Shown: positions 52,945 through 61,452 of the stretch, in pieces
How positions within the stretch are numbered: the stretch's first letter is position 1
Layout of the letters: every line of letters begins with the position of its first letter
From: SLJM01 sp964415785
GTDB lineage: Bacteria; Myxococcota_A; Bradymonadia; Bradymonadales; Bradymonadaceae
Assembly: GCA_964415785.1 (NCBI GenBank)
Contig: CAYQBU010000001.1
Coordinates: 1 to 64,000, forward strand
Direction of reading: 5' to 3'
Length of the DNA: 64,000 nucleotides
Notes under the pieces: model-generated
Seen by the model: the letters and a program-made list of their open reading frames with translations, nothing else
Databases searched by the model: none
What the model was told of the DNA's origin: nothing
Position numbers and translations under genes: made by a program

Positions 52945-53763
52945 TTGGCCAGGCTTCTTCTCATTGGTGGTCCAGCCCCGACGTGGGCCCAGGAGCTGGA
53001 ATCTGTCGCCGGCGAGCAACTGGAGCTCCTGGCCTGTCGGTTGCCCTCCGAGGGGATCCGCCACTTCCAGCAGAGCCCTCCCGACCTGGTGCTCATCGTC
53101 GATACCAAAGGCGGCGATCGAGTCCAGGTCCTGGCCCGGGCCCTCCTCGATCGTCCTCTGGGAACCCTCGTCCCCATCGCCATCCATGCCCCGGCACCGA
53201 ACGACAAGGACGCCGCCCGAAAGGCGCTGGGCCTCGCCTGCTGGTTCGATCCCTCCACCACGGCCCAGGAAGTCCACGCCACCGTCTGTGAACTGCTTCA
53301 CCTCGACGACGAGGTCGCTCCCCTGGAGCCGGAGCACCAGGACCGGGAGACCACATCTTATCTCGATGGCGAGTTGGTCCTGGAGTCCGTGGAGCCCCAG
53401 AAGCAACCCTCTTCCGGCAACGCTGATTCGCTGCCAACCCCACCCAGAATCTCCCCTTCCGCGGCCGCCACTAAAGAACCTCGAGCCGTAGATCGCCAGG
53501 AATTGGAGCGCCTACTCAAGGCCGTCCGCCACGACGACTACTACACCATCCTCGATATCCGCCGGGGAGCCGACAGCCAGCGCATTCGCCAGGCCTACCA
53601 GGCGCGTCAGAGCCGCTTTGACCCCCAACAGCTTCCCTTTGAATTGAGTCATACCTATCAAGATGAATTGGACGAAATCGCCGATGCCCTCGATGATGCT
53701 TACGCCGTGCTCGGCGATCCAGACCTGCGCCGCGACTACCTGGAAGCGATCCTTCAGCGTTAA
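52945..53763 (+). CDS. Receiver-like domain fused to a J-like domain lacking HPD
   Basis: A 272-aa protein that starts with TTG (AAAAGG SD 8 nt upstream; no ATG is nearby). Residues 1-118 have an alternating strand/helix pattern like a response-regulator receiver (RLLLIGG...PPDLVLIVDT...) but without the clear Asp triad and Lys. A Pro/Ser/Glu linker follows. Residues 200-272 resemble a J-domain (YYTILDIRRGADSQRIRQAY and DDAYAVLGDPDLRRDYLEAI), yet the HPD tripeptide is replaced by FDP, so Hsp70 stimulation is unlikely. Function unknown. Confidence 0.7.
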   Translation: MARLLLIGGPAPTWAQELESVAGEQLELLACRLPSEGIRHFQQSPPDLVLIVDTKGGDRVQVLARALLDRPLGTLVPIAIHAPAPNDKDAARKALGLACWFDPSTTAQEVHATVCELLHLDDEVAPLEPEHQDRETTSYLDGELVLESVEPQKQPSSGNADSLPTPPRISPSAAATKEPRAVDRQELERLLKAVRHDDYYTILDIRRGADSQRIRQAYQARQSRFDPQQLPFELSHTYQDELDEIADALDDAYAVLGDPDLRRDYLEAILQR

Positions 53764-53814
53764 TTGAACCGCCCTACCCGACCCTCAACCCCCCTCCATC
53801 AAACCGAGTCGACC

Positions 53815-54360
53815 ATGGCCATTCGCGACATCGTTCTCTTTCCCGACCCCGTCCTCCAGACCTGCTGCGAACCCGTCGAGGAGGTCACCGACGACATCCG
53901 ACAACTCGTCGATGACATGGTGGAGACCATGTACGACGCTCCCGGCATCGGGCTCGCCGCTCCTCAAATCGGCATCAGCAAGCGCATCACCGTCATCGAC
54001 ACCACCGCCGGCGAAGAGGAGGGCAACCTTCACGTCCTCATCAATCCTAAAATCGTGGAGGCCGAGGGGCATATCACCTGGGAGGAGGGCTGCCTGTCCA
54101 TTCCCGGCGTCTACGAAAAAGTCGACCGCGCCCACCAGGTCACCGTCCGCGCTCTCGATCGCAATGGCGACCCCTATGAATTGGAGGCCGAAGAGATTCT
54201 GGCCGTTGCTATCCAACACGAGATCGACCACCTCGATGGCGTCCTCTTTTTGGAGCACCTCAGCGGCCTCAAACGCCGCCTGCTGATCAAAAAGTATAAA
54301 AAGCACCTCAAAAAGATGGCCCGCGCCGAAGAAGAAAAAGAAGACACCCCAAAGCTCTAA
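53815..54360 (+). CDS. def: Peptide deformylase
   Basis: A 181-aa metalloenzyme that removes the N-formyl group from new proteins. All three motifs are intact: GIGLAAPQIG, EEGCLSIPG (metal-binding Cys) and QHEIDHLDG (two metal-binding His and the catalytic Glu). The ATG at 53815 is chosen because it matches the family's N-terminus; the frame is open to 53764. The Lys-rich C-terminal tail is slightly longer than in E. coli. It precedes fmt by 39 bases, the classical def-fmt pairing. Confidence 0.95.
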   Translation: MAIRDIVLFPDPVLQTCCEPVEEVTDDIRQLVDDMVETMYDAPGIGLAAPQIGISKRITVIDTTAGEEEGNLHVLINPKIVEAEGHITWEEGCLSIPGVYEKVDRAHQVTVRALDRNGDPYELEAEEILAVAIQHEIDHLDGVLFLEHLSGLKRRLLIKKYKKHLKKMARAEEEKEDTPKL

Positions 54361-54399
54361 TCCCTTCAACTCCCCTCCTCTCTACCCCCAGGAGCTTCG

Positions 54400-55410
54400 A
54401 TGAGTGACTCCTCCTCGACCCGCCGCCGCCTGCGCATCGTCTATATGGGCACCCCCGACTTTGCTGTTCCCGCCCTCAATGCCCTGGCCACCTCCAGCGA
54501 CGACGTGGTCGGTGTCATTACCCAGCCCGACCGGCGCCGCGGGCGCGGTAAAAAGCGCCGACCCACGGCCGTCAAAGTCGCCGCCGAGGACGCGGGACTC
54601 CCCATATTTCAACCGGAAAACATCAACGACGACCTGGCGCTGGAACACCACAAAGATTGGGCCCCCGATGTAGTGGTCGTCGCCGCCTACGGCCAAATCC
54701 TATCGCCCAAGGTGCTCAATGTCCCCCCCCACGGGTGCATCAACATTCACGCCTCGCTTTTGCCCAAATATCGCGGTGCCGCCCCCATCAACTGGGCGAT
54801 CGCCAATGGAGAGGAGAGCTCGGGCATCACGATCATGGAGATGGAAGAAGGCCTGGACACCGGTCCCATGCTCCTCAAAAAACGAACCCTCATTGGCCCC
54901 CTGGAGACGGCGGGCGAACTCCACGACCGCCTCGCTGAAATGGGCGCCGAGTTGATCGTCGACGTCATGCGTCTGATCCACCTCGACAGCCTCAACCCGG
55001 TAGAGCAAGACGACGCCCAATCGAGCTACGCCCCCATGCTCTCGCGCGACGACGGGGCCCTCAACTGGAGTGATAGCGCGGCCTCACTGGCCTTTAAGAT
55101 TCGCGGGTTTCATCCCTGGCCGGGCACCTTCTCTACCGTTGAACTCGCCAATGAGGAGTCTGAACGCATCAAATTCCATCTCGCACGCGCCCTGGATACC
55201 GCTTCCAACCAGCCTCCCGGCACTGTCATTCGTGCCGACCGCAAGGCCGGCGAACTCCACATCGCCACCGGCGAGGGTGTTCTCGAATGTCTCGAACTTC
55301 AGGCTCCCGGCCGGCGTGCCATGGACATCGGTGATTTCCTCAACGGCCACACCATCAACGAGGGCGACCGCTTCCTTTCGCCCGATGCCGACCGCGGAGA
55401 TCATCCATGA
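54400..55410 (+). CDS. fmt: Methionyl-tRNA formyltransferase
   Basis: A 336-aa enzyme that formylates initiator Met-tRNA using 10-formyltetrahydrofolate. The N-terminal domain starts RIVYMGTPDFAVPAL. The catalytic region is CINIHASLLPKYRGAAPINW (Asn and His), and the Asp lies in EGLDTGPML. The C-terminal OB-fold domain is present. An AGGAG SD precedes the ATG. Its stop overlaps the rsmB start by 4 nt (ATGA). Confidence 0.95.
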   Translation: MSDSSSTRRRLRIVYMGTPDFAVPALNALATSSDDVVGVITQPDRRRGRGKKRRPTAVKVAAEDAGLPIFQPENINDDLALEHHKDWAPDVVVVAAYGQILSPKVLNVPPHGCINIHASLLPKYRGAAPINWAIANGEESSGITIMEMEEGLDTGPMLLKKRTLIGPLETAGELHDRLAEMGAELIVDVMRLIHLDSLNPVEQDDAQSSYAPMLSRDDGALNWSDSAASLAFKIRGFHPWPGTFSTVELANEESERIKFHLARALDTASNQPPGTVIRADRKAGELHIATGEGVLECLELQAPGRRAMDIGDFLNGHTINEGDRFLSPDADRGDHP

Positions 55411-56759
55411 GCTGTCCCCGTACCATCGCCACCGACGTGCTCCAGCGCGTCCTCGACAACGACGCTTTCAGCCACCTCGCCCTCGACCAGGCCCTTCGCC
55501 AAAGCGATCTCGACGAGCGCGACCGCGCCCTCTGCACCACCCTGGTCTATGGCACCCTGACCTGGCTTCGCCGACTCGATGAGGAGCTTCGTCCCCTGGT
55601 CAGCCGAGATCTGGAGGGCCTGGATCGCCCGGTCTTGATCTCGCTCCGAATGGCGCTCTTCCAGATCCTCTTTCTCGATCGCATCCCTGATCACGCCGCC
55701 GTCGATCGCGCCGTCGCCATCAGTAAAAAGCGCTGCGGACGCGGCGCCTCTGGCTTCACCAACGGCGTCCTTCGAAACTGGCTTCGAAAGCGCCAGGACA
55801 CGCCCATCTGGGAAGGCATCGATCCCACCAAAGAGCCGACGCGCTACCTGGCCATCCGCTACTCCTTGCCCGACTGGCTGGCCTCCTACCTCATCGACCA
55901 GAGCGGATTGGAGCGCGCCCAAGAGCGCGCGTCCGTCCTCACTGAGCAAGCTCCGCTGACCTTTCGCATCACCTCGCCAGCCCTCCTGGAGCAACTTGAC
56001 CACCCTCTCATCTCCACCTCCCAACCGATCGATGGGATGCCTCTGGCTCACCACGCCTCGGGCATGAACGAATCCCTCCGAAAGGCCCTCGATGAAGGCG
56101 ACGCCGTCATCCAGGACCTGGGAAGTCAGCTCATCGGATGTATCGCCGCCAGCGCTATCGCCAATCGACCCTGCACCGTGTTGGACGCCTGCGCGGGACT
56201 CGGTGGCAAAGCCCTTCATCTCGCTCAAGAACTGGGCGACCAGGCGGTCATTCACGCCGTCGACCCCCACGAATCGAAACTCAATGAGCTCAAAAAGGCG
56301 GCCCAACGCAATGGTTTAGGTGATCAAATCCAGTGCCATGCGACGACCCTGGGTGACCTCCCCTCCGAGATGGGTCCCCAAGATCTGGTGCTCGTCGACG
56401 CTCCCTGCACCGGCCTGGGCGTCATCCGCCGACACCCCGAAACCCGATGGCGCCGTCAACCCGACGACATCGCCAATCGAGCCCAATTGCAGCGCCAACT
56501 CCTCGACGAGGCCGCTCCTTTCGTCGCCCCTGGCGGCCACCTGATGTACAGTGTGTGCAGCTTCACCGACGAAGAGGGCCCACAGGTCATCGAATATTTC
56601 CTCGAGCAGCACCCCGAATTCGAGCGCTCATCGCCCCGCGAAGGACTCCCGGAGGCCTACTGGAGTGCCATCAATGAGCGCCAGGAGCTTCGCCTGGAGC
56701 CGGCGGATTTCGGCTGCGACGCCTTCTTCGGTGCGCTTCTTCAACGAACCGAGTCCTGA
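55407..56759 (+). CDS. rsmB: 16S rRNA (cytosine-967-C5)-methyltransferase RsmB
   Basis: A 450-aa SAM-dependent enzyme. An N-terminal NusB-like RNA-binding domain (about 1-135) has RALCTTLVYGTLTWLRRLDE and IPDHAAVDRAVAISKK. The methyltransferase domain has DACAGLGGKALHLAQ (SAM site), VDAPCTGLGVIRRHPETRW and MYSVCSFTDEEG; the two Cys are the catalytic and release residues of m5C enzymes. Length is normal. Translationally coupled to fmt. The rpe gene follows 26 bases later. Confidence 0.93.
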   Translation: MSCPRTIATDVLQRVLDNDAFSHLALDQALRQSDLDERDRALCTTLVYGTLTWLRRLDEELRPLVSRDLEGLDRPVLISLRMALFQILFLDRIPDHAAVDRAVAISKKRCGRGASGFTNGVLRNWLRKRQDTPIWEGIDPTKEPTRYLAIRYSLPDWLASYLIDQSGLERAQERASVLTEQAPLTFRITSPALLEQLDHPLISTSQPIDGMPLAHHASGMNESLRKALDEGDAVIQDLGSQLIGCIAASAIANRPCTVLDACAGLGGKALHLAQELGDQAVIHAVDPHESKLNELKKAAQRNGLGDQIQCHATTLGDLPSEMGPQDLVLVDAPCTGLGVIRRHPETRWRRQPDDIANRAQLQRQLLDEAAPFVAPGGHLMYSVCSFTDEEGPQVIEYFLEQHPEFERSSPREGLPEAYWSAINERQELRLEPADFGCDAFFGALLQRTES

Positions 56760-56785
56760 ACCACTCCTTTTTGCGAGTCTTTGCC

Positions 56786-57460
56786 ATGGCAGATCTCCAT
56801 ATTGCTCCTTCAATACTGGCCAGCGATTTTGCCCATCTCGGCGACGAGTGCCAGAGCGTACTCGACGCCGGCGCCGACTGGCTTCACGTCGACGTGATGG
56901 ATGGCCACTATGTGCCCAATATCACCATCGGTCTTCCCGTCGTAAAAAGCCTTCGCCGGGCGCTCCCCGAGGCCTTTCTGGACACTCATTTGATGATCGC
57001 AAACCCCGACGAGATGGCCCCGCTTTTTGCCGAGGCCGGCTCCGACCTGGTCTGCTTTCACCCGGAGGCCAGTGACCATCCCCACCGCACCATTCAGCAG
57101 ATCAACAACGCCGGCGCTCAGGCCGGCCTGGCCATCAACCCCGGCACCCCGCTTCACTGGCTGGATCACCTGGCCCAGGACATCGATCTGCTCCTCAACA
57201 TGAGCGTCTCCCCCGGCTTTGGCGGCCAGAGCTTTATCGACCACACCCTGGACAAGCTCATCGAGGCTCGCCAGCGCTTGGACGCCCTCGGCGAAGACGC
57301 CCTCATCGAGGTCGATGGTGGCGTCAAACCCACCAACGCCGGCGCCATCCGCCGCGCGGGCGCCGACGTCCTCGTCGCCGGCAGCGCCATCTTTGGCAGC
57401 GACGACTACGCCAGCGCCATCGCCGCCATCCGCGACGCCGCCACCCAGACCATCGCATGA
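56786..57460 (+). CDS. rpe: Ribulose-phosphate 3-epimerase
   Basis: A 224-aa TIM-barrel enzyme of the pentose phosphate pathway. Motifs: APSILASDF, HVDVMDGHYVPNIT (metal ligands His and Asp), DTHLMI, MSVSPGFGGQSF and IEVDGGVK (catalytic Asp). The ATG at 56786 matches the family's start; an in-frame TTG 15 bases upstream is unlikely. Its stop overlaps the next gene's start by 4 nt. Confidence 0.94.
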   Translation: MADLHIAPSILASDFAHLGDECQSVLDAGADWLHVDVMDGHYVPNITIGLPVVKSLRRALPEAFLDTHLMIANPDEMAPLFAEAGSDLVCFHPEASDHPHRTIQQINNAGAQAGLAINPGTPLHWLDHLAQDIDLLLNMSVSPGFGGQSFIDHTLDKLIEARQRLDALGEDALIEVDGGVKPTNAGAIRRAGADVLVAGSAIFGSDDYASAIAAIRDAATQTIA

Positions 57461-57906
57461 GCGCCGACGACACATTGCTCGCCGTCGATCTGGGCCTCCG
57501 CAGCGGCCTCGCCACCTATCATCGCAGTGGCAACCTCATCGATTACCGCTCCACAAATTTTGGGTCTCGACGGCGACTCAAACAGGCCGTCTATGGCCTC
57601 ATCAAAGATGCCGGACCTCCTGCCCACCTTATCGTAGAGGGCGATCGCAACCTCGGCGCGATCTGGCGCAAGGCCGGCGATAAATTGGGCGCTCAATTCC
57701 ACGAGGTCAGCCCAAAGACCTGGCGCCAGGCCGTCCTGGAGCCCCATCAGCGGCGTGACGCCGCCACCGCCAAGGAGGCCGCCGACACCCTGGCTCGCCG
57801 AGTCATCGAGATCACCGGCGCCGAGCGCCCCACCTCGCTTCGCCACGACGCCGCCGAAGCCATCCTGATCGGCTGGTGGGGCCTCCACCACCTGGGCTGG
57901 CGCTAG
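57457..57906 (+). CDS. Small RuvC/RNase H-fold protein
   Basis: A 149-aa protein that starts within the rpe stop (ATGA overlap). The pattern LLAVDLGLRSGLATY, then HLIVEGDRNLGAIWRKAG and finally RHDAAEAILIGWWGLH places acidic residues like those of RuvC-type nucleases (D...E...HDxxEA). It lacks the length and other motifs of true RuvC (about 170 aa). It could be a Holliday-junction-type or structure-specific nuclease, or a catalytically silent relative. Co-translation with rpe is probably incidental. Confidence 0.65.
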   Translation: MSADDTLLAVDLGLRSGLATYHRSGNLIDYRSTNFGSRRRLKQAVYGLIKDAGPPAHLIVEGDRNLGAIWRKAGDKLGAQFHEVSPKTWRQAVLEPHQRRDAATAKEAADTLARRVIEITGAERPTSLRHDAAEAILIGWWGLHHLGWR

Positions 57907-57913
57907 CGACTCG

Positions 57914-58195
57914 CTAACGCCGCACCTCAAATCCCTGGAAACGCTCTCCGTCCTCCACCGCGCTGCGCTCGACCCGATCGACCCGCGCCGCCGACGAGCC
58001 CTGATGCGCCCACTCCACCATCTCCTCGACCTTGTCCTCTGGGCCCTGCAACACAGCCTCCACCGACCCATCGCGCCGATTGCGAACCCATCCCCGAACG
58101 CCGTGTTTCCTCGCCTGCTTGCGCGTCGTCGCCCGAAAAAACACACCCTGAACCCGACCGAACACTTCCAATCTCACCGTCTTTTCATTATCCAT
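57914..58195 (-). CDS. acyP: Acylphosphatase
   Basis: A 93-aa enzyme that hydrolyses acyl phosphates. The signature GRVQGVFFRATTRKQARKHG contains the phosphate-binding loop and catalytic Arg, and GWVRNRRDGSVEAVLQG carries the catalytic Asn. The length is normal. The ATG at 58195 has a GGAG SD, better than the ATG at 58225. It ends 7 nt from the convergent RNase H-fold gene and is divergent from the CAT-like gene (47-base gap). Confidence 0.92.
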   Translation of the reverse strand: MDNEKTVRLEVFGRVQGVFFRATTRKQARKHGVRGWVRNRRDGSVEAVLQGPEDKVEEMVEWAHQGSSAARVDRVERSAVEDGERFQGFEVRR

Positions 58196-58242
58196 CTCAC
58201 ACGCTCCGTTAGGACACCTTTCCATCGTCACTTAAGATCTCC

Positions 58243-58896
58243 ATGGCTTTCGACGAACTCATCACCCCCATCGATCTCGAGCGCTGGCCACGGCGCTCCC
58301 ATTACGAATTCTTTCGCGATTTCGATCAACCCTTCTTCGACGTCTCCAGCCGCGTCGACCTGACCCCGCTGGTCCAGAGCGACGCCCGAGACGAATTTGG
58401 CCTCTTCGCCACCATGATCCACACCGCATTGCGCGCCGCCAACGCCACCGAGGCGCTGCGCCTGCGCTTTCGAGGCGACCAGGTCTATCGCATCGAGCAA
58501 AACCAGGCCTCCTTTACGGTGCTCGGCGACAACGACCTCTTTAACTACGCCACCGCCCTCTTTGATGCCGACCTGAGCACCTTCTCCGATCGCATCCGAA
58601 AGGCCAGCGCCGACTCCCGGAGCCGTCAACAGCTCTACCTGGAAGACGATCGCCGCCCCGATCTGGTCTATATCACCTGTCTTCCCTGGCTGGACTTCCA
58701 GAGCATCCGCCACCCCATGCCCGGCGATCCCGACGACTGCGCCCCCCGCATCGCCTGGGGCAAGATCGGGCCCAACGCCGACGGCCGATTTGAGGCCTCT
58801 CTCCAGCTCACCGTCCATCACGCCCTGGCCGACGGGGTCCACGCGGCCACCTTTTTTCGTGAATTTGAGCAACGAGTCGACGCTTTCAACCCCTAA
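58243..58896 (+). CDS. CatA-like (chloramphenicol acetyltransferase family) enzyme
   Basis: A 217-aa protein of the type A chloramphenicol acetyltransferase fold. The N-terminus (WPRRSHYEFFRDFDQPFFDV) matches the family pattern WxRxxHFexF. The catalytic motif is LTVHHALADGVHAATFF (HHxxxDGxH), with the general-base His intact. Length matches trimeric CATs (about 215). Whether it acetylates chloramphenicol or another hydroxyl compound is unknown; it has no resistance-cassette context and sits next to hrpB, so a native metabolic role is equally possible. Confidence 0.82.
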   Translation: MAFDELITPIDLERWPRRSHYEFFRDFDQPFFDVSSRVDLTPLVQSDARDEFGLFATMIHTALRAANATEALRLRFRGDQVYRIEQNQASFTVLGDNDLFNYATALFDADLSTFSDRIRKASADSRSRQQLYLEDDRRPDLVYITCLPWLDFQSIRHPMPGDPDDCAPRIAWGKIGPNADGRFEASLQLTVHHALADGVHAATFFREFEQRVDAFNP

Positions 58897-58902
58897 GGCA
58901 CC

Positions 58903-61440
58903 ATGAATCTCAGTGACGCCTTCGACCAGTCCCTGCCCATTGACCGCTCCCGCGACGACGTGGAATCGGCCCTGGAGTCCGACGCCCCTCTGGTGGTCAC
59001 CGCCCCGACGGGCTCCGGCAAATCCACTCGCCTTCCGCTGTGGCTCGCCGACCGCGTCTCCGGCACGGTCCTCGTCGTCGAACCGCGACGCGTGGCCTGC
59101 CGCTCCCTATCGGGCTACCTGTCGCAAGCTCTGGACGAATCCCCGGGACAGACCATCGGCCACCGCGTCCGCTTCGACGATCGCACCGGTGGCGACACCC
59201 GCATCATCTTCGCCACCACCGGCGTCGTCCTCCAGATGCTCAGCGACGGCACCGACGACTTCGACGCCCTGATCATCGACGAATTCCACGAGCGCGGATG
59301 GGAGGTCGACCTGATCACGGCCATCATGCTCGATCTCAAGGCCAGCGGTGACTTCAACGCTCCCCTCATCCTCACCAGCGCCACCGTCGATGCTCAGGGC
59401 ATCGCCGACGATATCGGCGCCCAAAAGGTCATCAGTGAGGGCCGCACCTATCCCGTGGATATCACCTACCAGGGAGAGGCCAAGGCCCCGACCTCCGACG
59501 ACCTCGCGAGCCGCGTTCGCAAGGCCGTAGACAAGGCGCTTAGCGACGACGATGGCGATATCCTGGTCTTCCTGCCGGGCAAGGGCGAGATCTCGGACTG
59601 CCAATCCACCCTTCGCAGCCTCTCCCAAGACGTGGAGATACTCCCCGTCCACGGCCGACTGCCCCCCGGAAAGATGAGCCACGCCCTGCGCGACAAGGCC
59701 TCCAGGCGCCGCATTTTCCTGGCCACCAACGTCGCCGAGACCTCCCTGACCCTTCCCGGCGTCACCACCGTCATCGATAGCGGCCTGGTCCGCATGCGCG
59801 TCCACCGCGGCAGCCGCTCCGCCCTCGCCCTGGTCCCCATCGCAAAGGACTCCGCCGACCAGCGCGCCGGCCGCGCCGGTCGCGTCCGCCCCGGCCAATG
59901 CATCCGCCTCTGGAGCCAGCGCTTTAACCCCGACGAGGCCACCCGACCAGCCATCGAACGCGTCGAATTGGACGACGTCGTCCTCCGCGCCGCCCGTTGT
60001 GGACTCCAGGGCCAGCGCTTCGACGACGCCCCCTGGCTGAGCCAACCGCCGGCCTTCGCCATCGACAAAGCCCGAAAGCGCCTCCGCCGCATGGGCGCCC
60101 TCGATGAAGATCACCACCTCACCGAACGGGGCCGGCGCATGGGTGCCCTTCCCGTCAATGGCGACGAAGCCCGCATCCTCCTCGATCCCCCAGACTCGCT
60201 GGCCGCCACCGCCGCCGACCTCGTCGCTCTGCTCCAGATGGGCCGCGATCTGCTCCTACCCCATCACCATCTGGGTGGCCGCAACAAAGAGACCATCAAA
60301 CGGGCCCGCACAAAGCTGCTCAAAGGCACCGGCGACGAGGTCACCGTCCAGTTGCGCTGCCTGCGAGGCGGCGACGCCCATCGCCACGGCCTTCACCGCT
60401 CGCGCCTCTCCGAAGCCCGCCGCATCGCCGACAGCCTCCGCGCCCGCCTCAACGTCACCCCCACCGACCCCACGGCCGACTCCACCCCCCTTCCGCCCCC
60501 CGAAAAGCTCGCCGACTACCTCTTGAAGCGCATTCCAGAATCCGCCTTCGTCGCCCGCCAGCGGGCCCTGAAATACCGCCATGAAGGTCGTGCCAAGCGA
60601 GGGCGCTCCGAGCCCTGGGCCAATGGCGACATCGAGCTCTCCATCTGGCCCTTCGACCCTCCTGTGATCAGCGATAAGTCGCCTCCCAGAGACCCCGTCG
60701 CCGGTCTCATCCTCGACCACTTCTGGCTCGGCGATGGCGGCATCGGTATCCGCGGCACCGGCCGCCTCCTGCTGCCTTGCTCCTACAACCAGCTTCTGGA
60801 CGCCGGCATCGGCACCCCCACGGTGACACGCACCAAAGCCGGCACCCGCCACGGCCGTCCCTATCTCCGCGGCATCATCGCCTACGAACACGCCGGCGTC
60901 ACCCTCGATACCCGGGAATCGGACCTGGAAGGCGACGTCCTCCACCAGGCGGCCGCCGAGGCCATCCTGGAGGGCCGCCTCCTCGACGATGCCGGCGAAC
61001 GCCTCCTGCAGGACCTCCACCTCTGGGATCTCCTCGCCCGCTGGCCCAAGCGCGACCGCGACCGCACCTGGCAGCAGGGGCCCGACGCCCCGGAGCCAAA
61101 AACCTATCTCGCCGACCGCCTCGCCGAATTGGGCGTCGCCGCCGCCGAAGACCTCATGCTCGTCGAAGCCCAGGATCTGCGACCGGACCTGGTCGACCTG
61201 TTTGGGATCTACCAATACCAACTCGACGAGCTCTCCGAGGACTTTCCCCGCGTCTGGACCCACATGGGCAAGCGCTACCAATGCGACGTCAATCCCGCCC
61301 GCCGCCGCGTCCTCCTGACTCCTCTGGACAAAAAGACGGCTCGCGCCGATGATCCCAAAGAACGCTACATTCCCCGTTTTCGCGGCTTCGACGTGACCTA
61401 CCAAAACGCCAGCCGGAAGGTCCCCATCCGCCGCCGTTAG
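58903..61440 (+). CDS. hrpB: ATP-dependent RNA helicase HrpB
   Basis: An 845-aa DExH-box helicase. Motif I is APTGSGKST (about 34-42), motif Ia VVEPRRVA, motif II DEFH (in IIDEFHERGWE), motif III TSAT, motif V TNVAETSLTLPGVT and motif VI QRAGRAGRVRPG. The C-terminal HrpB domain includes YLADRLAELGV-type helices and ends with the conserved RYIPRF...VTYQNASRKVPIR. The role in E. coli is unclear. It starts 6 nt after the CAT-like gene (AAGG SD), so the two may be co-transcribed. Confidence 0.92.
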   Translation: MNLSDAFDQSLPIDRSRDDVESALESDAPLVVTAPTGSGKSTRLPLWLADRVSGTVLVVEPRRVACRSLSGYLSQALDESPGQTIGHRVRFDDRTGGDTRIIFATTGVVLQMLSDGTDDFDALIIDEFHERGWEVDLITAIMLDLKASGDFNAPLILTSATVDAQGIADDIGAQKVISEGRTYPVDITYQGEAKAPTSDDLASRVRKAVDKALSDDDGDILVFLPGKGEISDCQSTLRSLSQDVEILPVHGRLPPGKMSHALRDKASRRRIFLATNVAETSLTLPGVTTVIDSGLVRMRVHRGSRSALALVPIAKDSADQRAGRAGRVRPGQCIRLWSQRFNPDEATRPAIERVELDDVVLRAARCGLQGQRFDDAPWLSQPPAFAIDKARKRLRRMGALDEDHHLTERGRRMGALPVNGDEARILLDPPDSLAATAADLVALLQMGRDLLLPHHHLGGRNKETIKRARTKLLKGTGDEVTVQLRCLRGGDAHRHGLHRSRLSEARRIADSLRARLNVTPTDPTADSTPLPPPEKLADYLLKRIPESAFVARQRALKYRHEGRAKRGRSEPWANGDIELSIWPFDPPVISDKSPPRDPVAGLILDHFWLGDGGIGIRGTGRLLLPCSYNQLLDAGIGTPTVTRTKAGTRHGRPYLRGIIAYEHAGVTLDTRESDLEGDVLHQAAAEAILEGRLLDDAGERLLQDLHLWDLLARWPKRDRDRTWQQGPDAPEPKTYLADRLAELGVAAAEDLMLVEAQDLRPDLVDLFGIYQYQLDELSEDFPRVWTHMGKRYQCDVNPARRRVLLTPLDKKTARADDPKERYIPRFRGFDVTYQNASRKVPIRRR

Positions 61441-61452
61441 CCCCCACTTGCG

